Shown here in pieces: positions 1 through 10,000 of a stretch of DNA of 59,255 bases (its first letter is position 1; each line of letters begins with the position of its first letter). The stretch comes from Falsiphaeobacter marinintestinus (lineage in GTDB: Bacteria; Pseudomonadota; Alphaproteobacteria; Rhodobacterales; Rhodobacteraceae). The notes beneath the pieces are model-generated. The model was not told the DNA's origin. It did no database searches and worked only from the letters and a program-made list of their open reading frames with translations. The position numbers and the translations under genes are program-made. The stretch is from contig NZ_VOGO01000019.1 of the NCBI RefSeq assembly GCF_007923355.1, forward strand, positions 1 through 59,255, read 5' to 3'.

Positions 1-63
1 CGGCAGGAACCGCGTCCCCAAACCCGCAACCGGAAAAATCGCTTTCGTCACCTTCTTGCGCAT
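1..63 (-). CDS. galU: UTP-glucose-1-phosphate uridylyltransferase, N-terminus only (cut by window edge)
   Basis: The first 63 bases read on the minus strand give ATG and 20 more codons, MRKKVTKAIFPVAGLGTRFLP when read through. This is the start of GalU: a lysine-rich N-terminus followed by the nucleotide-binding loop GLGTRFLP. A GAGGA ribosome binding site lies about 5 bases upstream (plus strand 70-74). GalU makes UDP-glucose from UTP and glucose-1-phosphate, the precursor used by the UDP-glucose dehydrogenase at 5.7 kb. The rest of the gene lies outside the window. It follows the glycosyltransferase at 260-2821 on the same strand, about 200 bases downstream. Confidence 0.85.
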   Translation of the reverse strand, partial: MRKKVTKAIFPVAGLGTRFLP

Positions 64-259
64 GATCGTCCTCAATAAAATTCTGTTTGTATGTCTAACG
101 TATCGGCGGGTCGGTTCGCTACTGGCACAGGGTATGACATGCGACAATGATTCTGATGTGAAGCCGATTGCAGACCCCGGCACAAAATTTCAGCAGTCTT
201 CAAACCGGACCGCCAAGAGACGGAGCACGACATTGCATCTGCCCGGCCCCGCAACCGCG

Positions 260-2821
260 TTATCCGCCAAACGCGTCAAACAAGCTGCGCGCCAGATTGC
301 TTTCCGGGGTGAACGCAATGGGGTGTCCGTTCTCGGCCTTTGCCACCGCATCGCCCTGCGCGCCGATGTCGAAGGCATAGACCGGTAGCCCGGTCGCCAG
401 CGCCTCGTGCGTGGTATAGGAAAATGTCTCGGGCCAGATCGACGGCACCAGCCAGTCAGTGATGCCATAGCGCGCAACCAGTCCCGGCAGATCTTCCAGC
501 CGGTAATTGCCATGCACCGGCACCGATGCCGGGGGCATATAGGCCGGATCCACATTGCCGATCAGCACCAGTTTCCGGTCCGGCACGCCTTCTATCATCC
601 GGCCCAGTTCGCTGACCACGGCGGCGCCTTTCTGATAGCCGATATTGCCCAGAACCGCGATCACGCGGGTCTCCCCCTCGGGCCGCATGATTTGGGGCAC
701 CGCCCCCAAAAGCGTATGTGGCTGCATCACGATGCGCTTGGTCAGGCCCGGAAAGGCGGTCAAAACCTGGGTGCGGCTGTCTTCGCTGAAGACCACGATG
801 TCCTGCGCGGCCCGCAAAAGACCGCCCCATGCCTTGCGCCAGCCCTGCAGCGTGACCAGCTTGCCCCCGGGACGCGCGCCCTGATGCGCCTTGTCCTGGC
901 GGGTGCTTTCGACCGGGCCGCGATACGTGCCATCCTGGTCCAGCAGCGTATAGGACGGGCTCAGCATGAAGAAATCATGCACCAGAACTTCGAGCGTATC
1001 GCCCTCGCGCTTCAGCCGCAGCAGATAGTCGGGCAATTCCACAGGATCGGGGTCCCCGACCCCGCAGGAATAGACGATGTGGCGCCGGGTCACGGGCTCC
1101 AGCAATTTTTCGACAAAGTCGAAATCATCCGTCATCCCGGCGGTGGTGCCGTGATCGCTGACCAGTTCGACCTGCCAGCGCCCCATGCCGCCGCCGACAC
1201 GCAGCACGATCGCAGGCCGTCCGGTGGTTTCGATGTCTTCGCGAATGCGGCGCTCCAGATATTTGTCCGCCCCGCCGCCCAGAGAATGGGCCATGTAGAT
1301 CGGCAAGGCCCCGTCCGTCCGCGACGCAGCCCAGGCCATGGCCAGCGCAATCCGGGCGGTGACCATCGGGTCCGCTGACAGAAACTGCTGCACCTCGGCG
1401 TCATAATCGGGATAGCGCGACGCAATCATGTCGTTGTTCTTGGCGACCAGTTTCAGCTTTTCTTCCGAGCCAAAGCTGGTGCCGCCGCGATGTTCGACAA
1501 ACAGCCCCGGCACGCCCAGATGCCGCCCGCCAAGGGCGCGCACCTTCTGGCACCAGTCGACCTCTTCGCCGTAGCCGCGCCCGAACACCGTATCCAGCTG
1601 CGGCACCTTTTGCAGATAGTCGGGGTTCATCCCCATGCAAAAGCCCACACCCGTGGGGGTCACGGTCAGCAACGCATCGGGGTGAAACTGTTGTGCCGTT
1701 GCATCGATCACATCGCCCTGTCCGGAGTCCAGCGGCATGCGCTGGCAGATCGCGGGCACCGAAAAGATCTCGGCGTCGTTCGACATCGGCGTGGTGCTGG
1801 CGACATTGTCGTGCAGCAGCATCGGACGGATCAGGCGGCTGGCCCAGCCCGACGGTACAAACGCATCCGAATTCAGCAGGATCACGTGATGGCCGATCTC
1901 GGCCGCGCGCACCAGCCCGGCATTGACCGAGCCGATGAAGCCCCGGTTTTCGTCATTCAGGATCAGTTCGACCTGACCGGGGCTGACCTTGTCCCGGGCC
2001 GCAACCCAGTCGGTCAGCCAGGGCCGGACATTTTCATCCGGCGAACAATCCTCGATCACGATCATCCGCCAGGGCAGATCGGTATTGTCGACCACCCGCT
2101 TCAGCACTTCGGGCAGCAGATCGAGGGCATTATAGACCGGCAGGATCAGGGTGACCGGAGCCGGATCGGGCATTTTCGCCGGGTCGCCGTCCGTCGCAAA
2201 GATCCGGGTTTCCATCGGTCCGGCCTCAAACGCCGCGTTCAGCCCAAGCGCCGTCTTTACGGCGGCACGCGCGGCCGGGTCGCTGTTGCGGATCGCCTTC
2301 AGGATCAAGGGCGATACTTTCAGCGCGGTCCACAAGAACCGCAGTGCCAGATCCCGACGGCTGCGTTTCAGGTTTCGCACCGAAATCGGCGCGACATCGT
2401 GGCGGTGATTGACCCCGCCGGTGTCCACGGTCAGCGAAAACCGTCCGTTGCCATAGGGTTGCGAAATCTCGAATCCGACCCGGGGCGGCACGCCGATCGC
2501 GTTGGCCACATCCTGACGGGGGATGTCGGGGCGGGTCGTGGATTCTCCGTCGGCCCCGGACAGCAAGATCCGGTCGGCGGTGCTCCAGCCGATGAAGGTC
2601 ACCCGCGTGCCGGCCATCACGACCCGGTCGACATAGCCCTGCAGCGGCTCAGAGCCGCTGGTCAGTTGAAATCCGGGGGCTTCGATATAGCGATGCGTCT
2701 GGGCATAGCGCTGAAACAGGCCTCGAAGTCGGTTAATCACGCGTCCCGCGCTCCTCAAGAATTTCCGGTGCCCCACTGCGTGGGCGAGATCGTGTAAACC
2801 GTTTTTGCCGACAGGACGCAA
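260..2821 (-). CDS. Two-domain glycosyltransferase (GT2 plus GT4-like), 853 aa
   Basis: A large cytoplasmic glycosyltransferase without a signal peptide. Residues of roughly 1-210 match nothing I recognise. A GT-A (family 2) domain follows at about 225-450, opening with PVTLILPVYNALDLL, then VIEDCSPDENV, and LLNSDAFVPSGWASRL as the likely acidic sugar-nucleotide site. The C-terminal third, about 640-850, looks like a GT-B (family 4) domain: AVLGNIGYQKGA, then PSIWPETFSYTTHEALATG, the usual E-rich nucleotide-sugar motif. Two transferase domains in one chain suggest it adds two consecutive sugars. A GGAG lies about 17 bases before the chosen ATG, so the start is moderately certain. Acceptor and donor cannot be read from sequence. 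Confidence 0.85.
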   Translation of the reverse strand: MRPVGKNGLHDLAHAVGHRKFLRSAGRVINRLRGLFQRYAQTHRYIEAPGFQLTSGSEPLQGYVDRVVMAGTRVTFIGWSTADRILLSGADGESTTRPDIPRQDVANAIGVPPRVGFEISQPYGNGRFSLTVDTGGVNHRHDVAPISVRNLKRSRRDLALRFLWTALKVSPLILKAIRNSDPAARAAVKTALGLNAAFEAGPMETRIFATDGDPAKMPDPAPVTLILPVYNALDLLPEVLKRVVDNTDLPWRMIVIEDCSPDENVRPWLTDWVAARDKVSPGQVELILNDENRGFIGSVNAGLVRAAEIGHHVILLNSDAFVPSGWASRLIRPMLLHDNVASTTPMSNDAEIFSVPAICQRMPLDSGQGDVIDATAQQFHPDALLTVTPTGVGFCMGMNPDYLQKVPQLDTVFGRGYGEEVDWCQKVRALGGRHLGVPGLFVEHRGGTSFGSEEKLKLVAKNNDMIASRYPDYDAEVQQFLSADPMVTARIALAMAWAASRTDGALPIYMAHSLGGGADKYLERRIREDIETTGRPAIVLRVGGGMGRWQVELVSDHGTTAGMTDDFDFVEKLLEPVTRRHIVYSCGVGDPDPVELPDYLLRLKREGDTLEVLVHDFFMLSPSYTLLDQDGTYRGPVESTRQDKAHQGARPGGKLVTLQGWRKAWGGLLRAAQDIVVFSEDSRTQVLTAFPGLTKRIVMQPHTLLGAVPQIMRPEGETRVIAVLGNIGYQKGAAVVSELGRMIEGVPDRKLVLIGNVDPAYMPPASVPVHGNYRLEDLPGLVARYGITDWLVPSIWPETFSYTTHEALATGLPVYAFDIGAQGDAVAKAENGHPIAFTPESNLARSLFDAFGG

Positions 2822-2904
2822 TGCGACCCGACCGCAATCTCCACGGCCTGTAACCGGATCACAGTAACTTGTCTATCATCGCGGGCAGGATCGCCCTTGT
2901 CAGG

Positions 2905-3519
2905 TCAGGTTTTCCGGCGGAACAGGTTGCCGATGGTCTGGAACACCAGATCAAAATCATAGCAGGTGTTCTGATGGCGCTGATAGATCAGATCCAGCCG
3001 CGCCTTGGCCGGGACACAAATCCTTGTATAGACCGCATCCGTCTCTTCCGGGGTGGCGCAGCGGTCCAGCAGCGCGGCTTCGTGGCGGTGATAGACGATT
3101 GACGCCAGCCCGGTGACGCCGGGGCGCGATTTCAGAACCTCACCGTAAAGCTCGGGGTCCTGTTCGACATATTGCCTCAGCGGCGGGCGCGGACCGACAA
3201 AACTCAGATCCCCCTTCAGGATGTTCCACAGCTGCGGAAACTCATCCAGCCGCTTGGCGCGCAGCCAGGCCCCGGTAGAGGTGATCCGTGCGGTTTTATC
3301 GCCGCCCGACACGCCGCTGTCTTCGTCCACGACCGACATGGTCCTGAGCTTCCACAGCATAAACGGCTGATCCACCCCTTTCATCCGCTCGGCCACGTAG
3401 AACACCGGGCGGCCTTCCTTCACCAGAAGCCAGATCAGCAGACCCAGCAGGATGGGTCCGAGGATCACGATCAGCAGCGTGACAAAGAACAGGTCGAACA
3501 GGCGTTTGCGCCAGGTCAT
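2905..3519 (-). CDS. Undecaprenyl-phosphate sugar-1-phosphate transferase (priming transferase)
   Basis: A 204-residue member of the bacterial sugar transferase family (PF02397), of the short PglC/ExoY-like kind with one N-terminal membrane segment (about residues 9-33) and no four-helix extension. Family motifs are clear: PVFYVAERMKG, LWKLRTM, KRLDEFPQLWNILKGD and LSFVGPRP. These enzymes transfer a sugar-1-phosphate to undecaprenyl phosphate at the inner membrane and start a repeat unit. The gene lies 24 bases after the reductase at 3544-4374 on the same strand, so the two are probably co-transcribed. That pairing suggests the reductase makes the sugar this enzyme loads, perhaps a 6-deoxy-HexNAc. 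This is inference. Confidence 0.92.
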   Translation of the reverse strand: MTWRKRLFDLFFVTLLIVILGPILLGLLIWLLVKEGRPVFYVAERMKGVDQPFMLWKLRTMSVVDEDSGVSGGDKTARITSTGAWLRAKRLDEFPQLWNILKGDLSFVGPRPPLRQYVEQDPELYGEVLKSRPGVTGLASIVYHRHEAALLDRCATPEETDAVYTRICVPAKARLDLIYQRHQNTCYDFDLVFQTIGNLFRRKT

Positions 3520-3543
3520 CGTGGGGGCGGCTCCGTCTTGGGG

Positions 3544-4374
3544 CTAAAGGCTGCGCCATTCGGCCACCATGGCCGCCGGCGTGCTGTCGGCATCGGCAAA
3601 GCTTGTGACCGCTTCCAGCGCAGTTGTCGACAGACAGACCTGCGCGATGGCGGTTTGTGGCGCATCCCTTGGGGTCCAGGCCAGACCGGCGGCGTCCAGC
3701 AAGGCACCCATTTCCACCACGCCCGGCGCGGCGACATTCAGGATCGGCGGCAGATTGGGAACAGCGGCCAGATCGCCCAGCACCCGGGCCAGCGTCACCG
3801 GCCCGATATAGCTGCGCCGGGGCGTGCGCCCGTCCGCGAACCGGTCCAGCGCAAACCCGGGTCGCCAGCCGCCCAGAATGGCATCCACACCCGCCACGTT
3901 GCCAATCCGCAGCGCGGTAACAGGGACGCCTGATTTTTCACCAAGGCCGAGGCCCTCTGCCTCCATCCGGGCCTTGGCGCGGCCATAGTCTGACAGCGGC
4001 GTGGGGGCCAGATCTTCGGTCAGCACCCCCGTCTGGCTGCCATAAACCGCCGCCGACGAGGCCAGCAACACTCGGGTCCCGGTCGCCGCAGCGGCCCGGA
4101 TTGTCGCCAAAGCCAGCCCGGTGTTGTCATCCATATGGCCGCCACGCGCCGCCCCCGCAGGGGTCACGCCCGCAAGGCACAGCACAGAATCGACGCCTTT
4201 TGTGGCCTCTGCCAGCGCCTGAGGGTCGCCGAGCGGATCCAGCACGGTCCAGCCCGCACCGGCCTGTTCTGCGCGGCTTTGCCACTGGATCTGGCCCGCA
4301 GGCCAGCACCTGCGCAAGATCCCGCCGATCCGGCCTGTTGCACCAATGACCAAAATCCGGGGAAATCTCATCAT
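3544..4374 (-). CDS. NAD-dependent epimerase/dehydratase family protein (extended SDR), 276 aa
   Basis: An extended short-chain dehydrogenase. The dinucleotide-binding loop GATGRIGG is near residue 10, the catalytic serine region is ASSAAVYGS, and the Tyr-Lys pair is in YGRAKARMEAEG. The start MMRFPRIL is supported by AGGAG 4-5 bases upstream; the frame stays open about 550 bases further upstream, but that part reads into the divergent promoter region and has no ribosome site. The gene sits directly before the priming sugar transferase. In similar loci such a reductase finishes the 4-keto-6-deoxy sugar made by a WbpM-type dehydratase, and one is present at 55.7-57.6 kb. Substrate is inferred, not shown. 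Confidence 0.85.
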   Translation of the reverse strand: MMRFPRILVIGATGRIGGILRRCWPAGQIQWQSRAEQAGAGWTVLDPLGDPQALAEATKGVDSVLCLAGVTPAGAARGGHMDDNTGLALATIRAAAATGTRVLLASSAAVYGSQTGVLTEDLAPTPLSDYGRAKARMEAEGLGLGEKSGVPVTALRIGNVAGVDAILGGWRPGFALDRFADGRTPRRSYIGPVTLARVLGDLAAVPNLPPILNVAAPGVVEMGALLDAAGLAWTPRDAPQTAIAQVCLSTTALEAVTSFADADSTPAAMVAEWRSL

Positions 4375-4488
4375 TATGCTCCTGTCCGCTGACCGCCACT
4401 TGACCACCACCCCCCTGCCAGTATCTTTCGGACGTAAAATTGCAACGGCTTTCGCCGTGTATTCTTCAGAGCATAGGCAGACCGGTTC

Positions 4489-5604
4489 ATGCACATCGTG
4501 ATCAAATTTCTGACATTCCTGGGGCTGACCGTTCTTCTGGCCACCTGTGGGCGCCTGCCGTCGGGCGGCCCGGTCGCCGAGCAGGTGACAAAACAGGCCG
4601 GCAACGAGACGCTCGATTTTTCGGTCTACCCGGTGACCCGGGCGTTTCTGCCCACGGTGTCGCAATGGCCCCCGACCGGCGCGCAGGAACGGCTGAACTG
4701 GATCGGCAAAAGCACCGGCGCGCGGACCCAGATCATCCAGCCCGGCGATATGCTTGATATCCAGATCTGGGACAGCTCGGACAATTCGCTGCTGACGGCC
4801 GCAGAACAGCGCACCGCCACGCTGGGCGAAGTCGAAGTCGCCTCGAACGGATCGATCTTCGTGCCTTACGTGGGCGATATCAGCGTGATCGGCCTGACCC
4901 CGGATCTGGCCCGCAAGGAACTGCAAAGTTCGCTTGAGGCGATCGTGCCTTCAGCGCAGGTCCAGCTTGCCATGACCGAAGGCCCCAACAACTCGGTCGA
5001 TCTGGTCGGTGGCGTCGGCCAGCCCGGCACCTATGCGATGCCAGACCGCAACTTTTCCGTGCTCGGGCTGCTGGCCCAGGGTGGCGGCGTCAAGGAAGGT
5101 CTGAACAACGCCCAGATCCGCCTGATGCGCGGCAATTCGATCTATGGCACCTCGGTCGACAACCTGCTCGACAGCCCGTCGCGTGATACGCTGCTGCGGG
5201 GCGGCGACCGGGTCTTTATCGAAGAAGACGAACGCTATTTCCTGTCCTTCGGGGCCGCCGGCAAAGAAGCCGTCAACATCTTCACCAAAGACCAGATGTC
5301 GGCGATGGACGCCGTGGCCGTCATGGGCGGCATCGACAACAAGACCGCTGACCCGCAAGGCCTGCTGATCATCCGCGAATACAGCCCCTCGGCGGTACAG
5401 CCCGGGGTGCGCGGCCCGCGCCAGACCCGGGTGGTGTTCACCATCGACCTGACCTCGACCGACGGGTTGTTCTCGGCCCGCAAGTTCCAGATCAATCCCG
5501 AAGATCTTGTCGTGGCCACGGAATCGCCGATCAACGATGCGCTGACCATCTCGAACATCATCGGTAACTTCTTCGGTGTCTTCAACGCTGCCGGGGTCAT
5601 CTAA
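4489..5604 (+). CDS. Wza-like outer-membrane polysaccharide export lipoprotein, 371 aa
   Basis: A polysaccharide biosynthesis/export protein (Poly_export and SLBB domains), predicted to form the outer-membrane channel for the polymer. The N-terminus is a signal peptide with charge, a hydrophobic stretch and LLATC, a lipobox variant with Thr before the lipidated Cys near residue 21. MLDIQIWDSSDN marks the start of the export domain near residue 88, and DLVGGVGQPGTYAMP is a typical SLBB segment. Length matches Wza (about 380). The usual partner, a Wzc-type tyrosine autokinase, is not in the window. The gene is divergent from the reductase and priming-transferase pair, sharing the 114-base region 4375-4488, and precedes ugd. 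Confidence 0.9.
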   Translation: MHIVIKFLTFLGLTVLLATCGRLPSGGPVAEQVTKQAGNETLDFSVYPVTRAFLPTVSQWPPTGAQERLNWIGKSTGARTQIIQPGDMLDIQIWDSSDNSLLTAAEQRTATLGEVEVASNGSIFVPYVGDISVIGLTPDLARKELQSSLEAIVPSAQVQLAMTEGPNNSVDLVGGVGQPGTYAMPDRNFSVLGLLAQGGGVKEGLNNAQIRLMRGNSIYGTSVDNLLDSPSRDTLLRGGDRVFIEEDERYFLSFGAAGKEAVNIFTKDQMSAMDAVAVMGGIDNKTADPQGLLIIREYSPSAVQPGVRGPRQTRVVFTIDLTSTDGLFSARKFQINPEDLVVATESPINDALTISNIIGNFFGVFNAAGVI

Positions 5605-5640
5605 ACCGGCGCTTGCCTGACCCGAACTGAACCTCCAGAC

Positions 5641-5663
5641 CGGGCCGCCTGACAGGCGGCCCG
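5641..5663 (+). other. GC-rich stem-loop between the export gene and ugd
   Basis: A perfect 9-bp inverted repeat, CGGGCCGCC at 5641-5649 and GGCGGCCCG at 5655-5663, with a 5-base loop TGACA. No T-run follows, and the ribosome binding site of ugd (AAGGAT) lies 11 bases further on. It may be a processing or attenuation hairpin in the ugd leader rather than a full terminator. Confidence 0.6.
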
Positions 5664-5686
5664 TCGCGGCGACAAAGGATAACAAG

Positions 5687-6853
5687 ATGAACATCACCGT
5701 CGTCGGACTGGGATATGTGGGACTTGCCAATGCGGTGCTGCTGGCGCAAAGGCACAGCGTCACCGGGGTGGATCTGTCAGACGACAAGATCGCACAGCTG
5801 AGCGCCGGGATCAGCCCGATCGTCGATGACGAGATTTCCGAATTCCTGGATCGGGGCGGGCTGGATCTGACCGCCACCACCGACGCGGATGCCGCCTTTG
5901 CGCAGGCCGATCTGATCCTGATCGCCACGCCCACCAATTACGACCCCGACACCAACCATTTCGACACCTCGTCGGTCGAGGCGGTGATCCGCGCGGTCAA
6001 TGCCAGCGGTTCGGACGCGCTGATGGTGATCAAATCGACGATCCCCGTGGGCTTTGTCGACCAGATCCGCGGCGAAACCGGGCGCGACAACGTGATCTTC
6101 AGCCCCGAATTCCTGCGCGAAGGCCGCGCGCTCTATGACAACCTGCACCCGTCGCGCATCGTGGTGGGCGAACGCTCGGACCGGGCTCGCGATTTTGCCA
6201 GCCTGCTGCTCGAGGGCGCGCTGGAAACAGACGTCCCCGTGCTGTTGACCGATCCGGCCGAGGCCGAGGCGATCAAGCTGTTTTCCAACACCTACCTTGC
6301 CATGCGCGTGGCCTATTTCAACGAATTGGATACCTATGCCCATCACAAGGGCATGGACCCGCGCCAGATCATCGAAGGCGTCGGCCTGGATCCGCGGATC
6401 GGGGCGCATTACAACAACCCCTCGTTCGGTTATGGCGGCTATTGCCTGCCCAAGGACAGCAAGCAGCTTCTGGCGAATTATTCCGAGGTGCCGCAGAACC
6501 TGATCCGCGCCATTGTCGACGCCAACCGCACCCGCAAGGATTATATCGCCGACATGATCATCGACCGGGCGCCCAAATCCCTGGGCATCTATCGGCTGAC
6601 CATGAAGGCAGGGTCGGACAATTTCCGGTCCAGTTCAGTTCAGGGCATCATGAAGCGGGTCAAATCCAAGGGCATTCCGGTGACGGTCTATGAACCCAGC
6701 CTGGACGCGCCGGAATTCTTTCTGTCGCCCGTGACTCATGATCTTGAGGCGTTCAAACGCGACTGCGACCTGATCGTCGCCAACCGCATGGAGCCCGATC
6801 TGGAAGACGTTCGCGACAAGGTCTTTACCCGCGACCTGTTCCAGTCGGACTAA
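5687..6853 (+). CDS. ugd: UDP-glucose 6-dehydrogenase
   Basis: This enzyme oxidises UDP-glucose to UDP-glucuronate with two NAD. The protein is 388 residues, the same as E. coli Ugd. It opens with the NAD-binding loop [17 protein letters not shown]. The catalytic cysteine is Cys253 in the motif [15 protein letters not shown], and the helix with [20 protein letters not shown] links the two domains. AAAGGATAACAAG precedes the ATG as ribosome site. It uses the product of galU and feeds the UDP-glucuronate 4-epimerase at 30257-31276, so the polymer probably contains uronic acids. Confidence 0.96.
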   Translation: MNITVVGLGYVGLANAVLLAQRHSVTGVDLSDDKIAQLSAGISPIVDDEISEFLDRGGLDLTATTDADAAFAQADLILIATPTNYDPDTNHFDTSSVEAVIRAVNASGSDALMVIKSTIPVGFVDQIRGETGRDNVIFSPEFLREGRALYDNLHPSRIVVGERSDRARDFASLLLEGALETDVPVLLTDPAEAEAIKLFSNTYLAMRVAYFNELDTYAHHKGMDPRQIIEGVGLDPRIGAHYNNPSFGYGGYCLPKDSKQLLANYSEVPQNLIRAIVDANRTRKDYIADMIIDRAPKSLGIYRLTMKAGSDNFRSSSVQGIMKRVKSKGIPVTVYEPSLDAPEFFLSPVTHDLEAFKRDCDLIVANRMEPDLEDVRDKVFTRDLFQSD

Positions 6854-6869
6854 GTCAATCAAGACAACC

Positions 6870-6913
6870 CGCTGATTTATAACGATAATCAGCGCATCTG
6901 CTGAAAAATCAGC
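6870..6913 (+). other. Tandem stem-loops sharing one pairing sequence, downstream of ugd
   Basis: Two hairpins in a row. CGCTGATT (6870-6877) pairs with AATCAGCG (6887-6894), and GCTGA (6900-6904) pairs with TCAGC (6909-6913). All arms are versions of the same GCTGA/TCAGC sequence, so alternative pairings are possible. They are followed by a C-run and not a T-run. They lie between ugd and the giant glycosyltransferase and could act as a terminator, attenuator or RNA-stability element. Confidence 0.45.
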
Positions 6914-7030
6914 CCCCCCTTAAAGGTGCGTCAACTGGGGTGGTGCGCCGTCACGAATTCGATAGAACATCTCTTGGGTGCCCGTTATAAACCGTCTAAC
7001 TGTGTCACATTACCGAAGAGTAAATTTAGC

Positions 7031-10000
7031 ATGTCACAACTTGGAAAATCTGATAAATATGTCAGTAATTTAGAAGAAATTTTTGATTTGGATTTACTAG
7101 ATCAGCTGACGCTGGCTTTTGACAGGGTTTTTTATACAACCAAGTACCCCGATGTCGTCGAGGCCGGTTTCGAACCGCTAGAGCATTATCTCCAGTTTGG
7201 CTGGCGGGAGGGCCGCAATCCCAGCCCGGATTTCTCGACCGATTACTATCTGGGGGCAAACCCCGACATTACGGACGCTGACACACACCCGTTCATCCAT
7301 TACGTCACCCGGGGCAAAGCCGAAGGGCGGCCGGGCGTGCCGAGCGCGGAGGGGGCCAGCGAAATTGGCCTTGCGCCCGGAATGGATTTTGAAATGGCCG
7401 CCGAGATGGACGCAATTCGCGACAGTTTTGACGCTGACTTCTACCTGTCCCAATACCCCGGTGTCGCCGAAGCCGGACTCGACCCGCTGAAGCACTACGT
7501 GCAGCTTGGCTGGCGGGAGGGCCGCAATCCCAGCCCGGATTTCTCGACCGATTATTATTTGGGGGCACACCCCGACATCGCGCAGGCCGACATCAACCCA
7601 TTCATGCATTATGTCACCCAGGGCAAAGCCAAAGGCTGGTCGGGCAGGCCCGCCGCCGACGCCGTGACAGAACCACAGCTTCCGCCCGAGCTTGTTGCTG
7701 ACATGGACGCAATTCGCGACAGCTTTGACGCTGACTTCTACCTGTCCCAATACCCCGGTGTCGCCGAAGCCGGGCTCGACCCACTGGAGCACTACGTGCA
7801 ACTTGGCTGGCGGGAGGGTCGCGATCCCAGCCCGGATTTCTCAACCAGACACTATCTGGAAGCAAATCTCGACGTCGCCATCTCGGGGGTGAACCCGTTT
7901 GTGCATTTCCTGACCCAGCAACAAACCGAAGCAGCAGACGTGCCCGACCCGGAGCCGATCAAAGCTCCGGTTGAGATCGACGCGGGCGCATCAGAAGCGC
8001 GACATGAAGATTGCTGGGCAATCGAAGAGGACTTCGACAAAGAATTCTACTTGTCCTCCTTCCTTCTGGAAGACCGGCCCGAAGACCCTGTCGACCATTA
8101 TCTCAAAGTTGGCTGGAAGGAAGGCCGCGATCCGACGCCGTGGTTCTCATCCCGTCACTATCTGAGTGAAAACGCAGATGTTGCCGCTGTCGGGATGAAT
8201 CCCTTCATGCATTATTGCATCGTCGGCAAGAACGAAGGCCGCCCGGTCACCAAATTGGGCCGTCAGGCCGACGGTGATGTCTATGAGGCGCATGCCCTTG
8301 CTGTTGCGCCCGGTCCTGACTTCGAAGACTTCGACCCCAAGATCGGTATCGGTCGCCGCAAGCGCGCCAAGGTTCTTGCGTATTACCTGCCGCAATTCCA
8401 CCCCATCAAGGTAAACGACGAAAACTGGGGCACCGGCTTTACCGAATGGCGCAACCTGCCGCGGGCGATGCCACGGTTCATGGGGCATATCCAGCCGCGT
8501 ATTCCCCGCGATCTGGGATGTTACGATCTGGTCGAAAGCGACGTGATGCGCAGCCAGATCGAGATGGCCAAGGCCGCTGGTATCCACGGATTCTGTTTCT
8601 ATCACTACTGGTTCGACGGTGAGCGGGTTCTTGAGGCACCGATGGAACGGATGCTGGCAGATCCGAGTCTTGATTTCCCCTTCTGTCTGATGTGGGCCAA
8701 TGAGAACTGGACCCGCACCTGGGATGGTTCTGAAAAGGAAGTGATCCTGGGGCAGAAATACCGCGAAGAGGATGACATCCCTCTGATCGACGATCTGGCC
8801 CGCCACATGAAAGACCCCCGCTATATCCGGATCGGCGACCGACCGTTGTTCTTCCTCTATCGCCCCGGCCACATTCCCGGCGCCCGTGAGCGCATGGACA
8901 CATGGCGCGACGTGTTCCGTGACCGTCACGGTCTGGATCCGCTGATCTTCAATGCCCAAGCCTTTGGTGACAACGACCCGCGCGAATTCGATCTGGACGG
9001 CGCGATCGAATTCCCGCCGCATAAGATCCTGTCGGACGCGCCGGACGTCTCAAGCTCGATGGCCTTCTTTGATACGAAATACACCGGTAACGTCCGGGAA
9101 TACGACGCCGTTGTGCAAGTGGCCTGCGAAGATCCGACCCCGGACTTTCCGCTGATCCGCACGGTATTTCCGTCATGGGATAATGAAGCCCGCCGCCCGG
9201 GCCGGGGCACCATCGTCGCCCATTCAACCCCGGACAAATTTGCAGAATGGCTGGACTGGGCCATCACGTACAGCGAAACAAACCCGATCTATGGCGAACC
9301 CATTGTCTGTATCAACGCCTGGAACGAATGGGCCGAAGGCGCCTATCTTGAGCCTGACGTGCATTTTGGGTCGGCTTATCTGAACACCGTATCGCGTGTG
9401 GTGCATGGCACCTATGGGGCCGAGTTTACCGAAACGGCCTCCAACAAGCCCAAAATGCTGCTGGTGGGCCATGACACCCTGGCTTTTGGCGCGCAGAAAC
9501 TAATCACCCGGATTGGTGAAACCCTGACGCGTCACTTCGGCTACGAGGTCACCTTTGTGATTCTCGACTCCAACACGCATGGTGACTCGTTCGAGACAAC
9601 AACCGCCACTATGAGTAAAATCGGCTCGGTCATCTTTGCCGACCAGTTCGAGGGCGATGATGCGGCGCTGGCTCAGTCGCTTGCAGCGCAGGGATACAGC
9701 GCGGCAATCACCAACACCACGCCATCGGGCAAACTCGCACCCGCCCTGAGAGCGGCCGGTTTCCGGATCGCATCACTGATCCACGAACTGCCCAATCTTC
9801 TCAAAAGCTATAATCTGGAACATCCCGCCCGGATGATCGCAGAAAACTCGGACCATGTGATCTTTCCTGCCGAAATCGTTCAGCAAGGGTTTGAAGACAT
9901 TGCCAGCGATATAGCAAATGTCGCGGAAATCTTCCCGCAGGGGCTCTACAACACCAGCGTGCTCGACATCGCACCGGGTGACGGCGGGTTGCGCGCCGAG

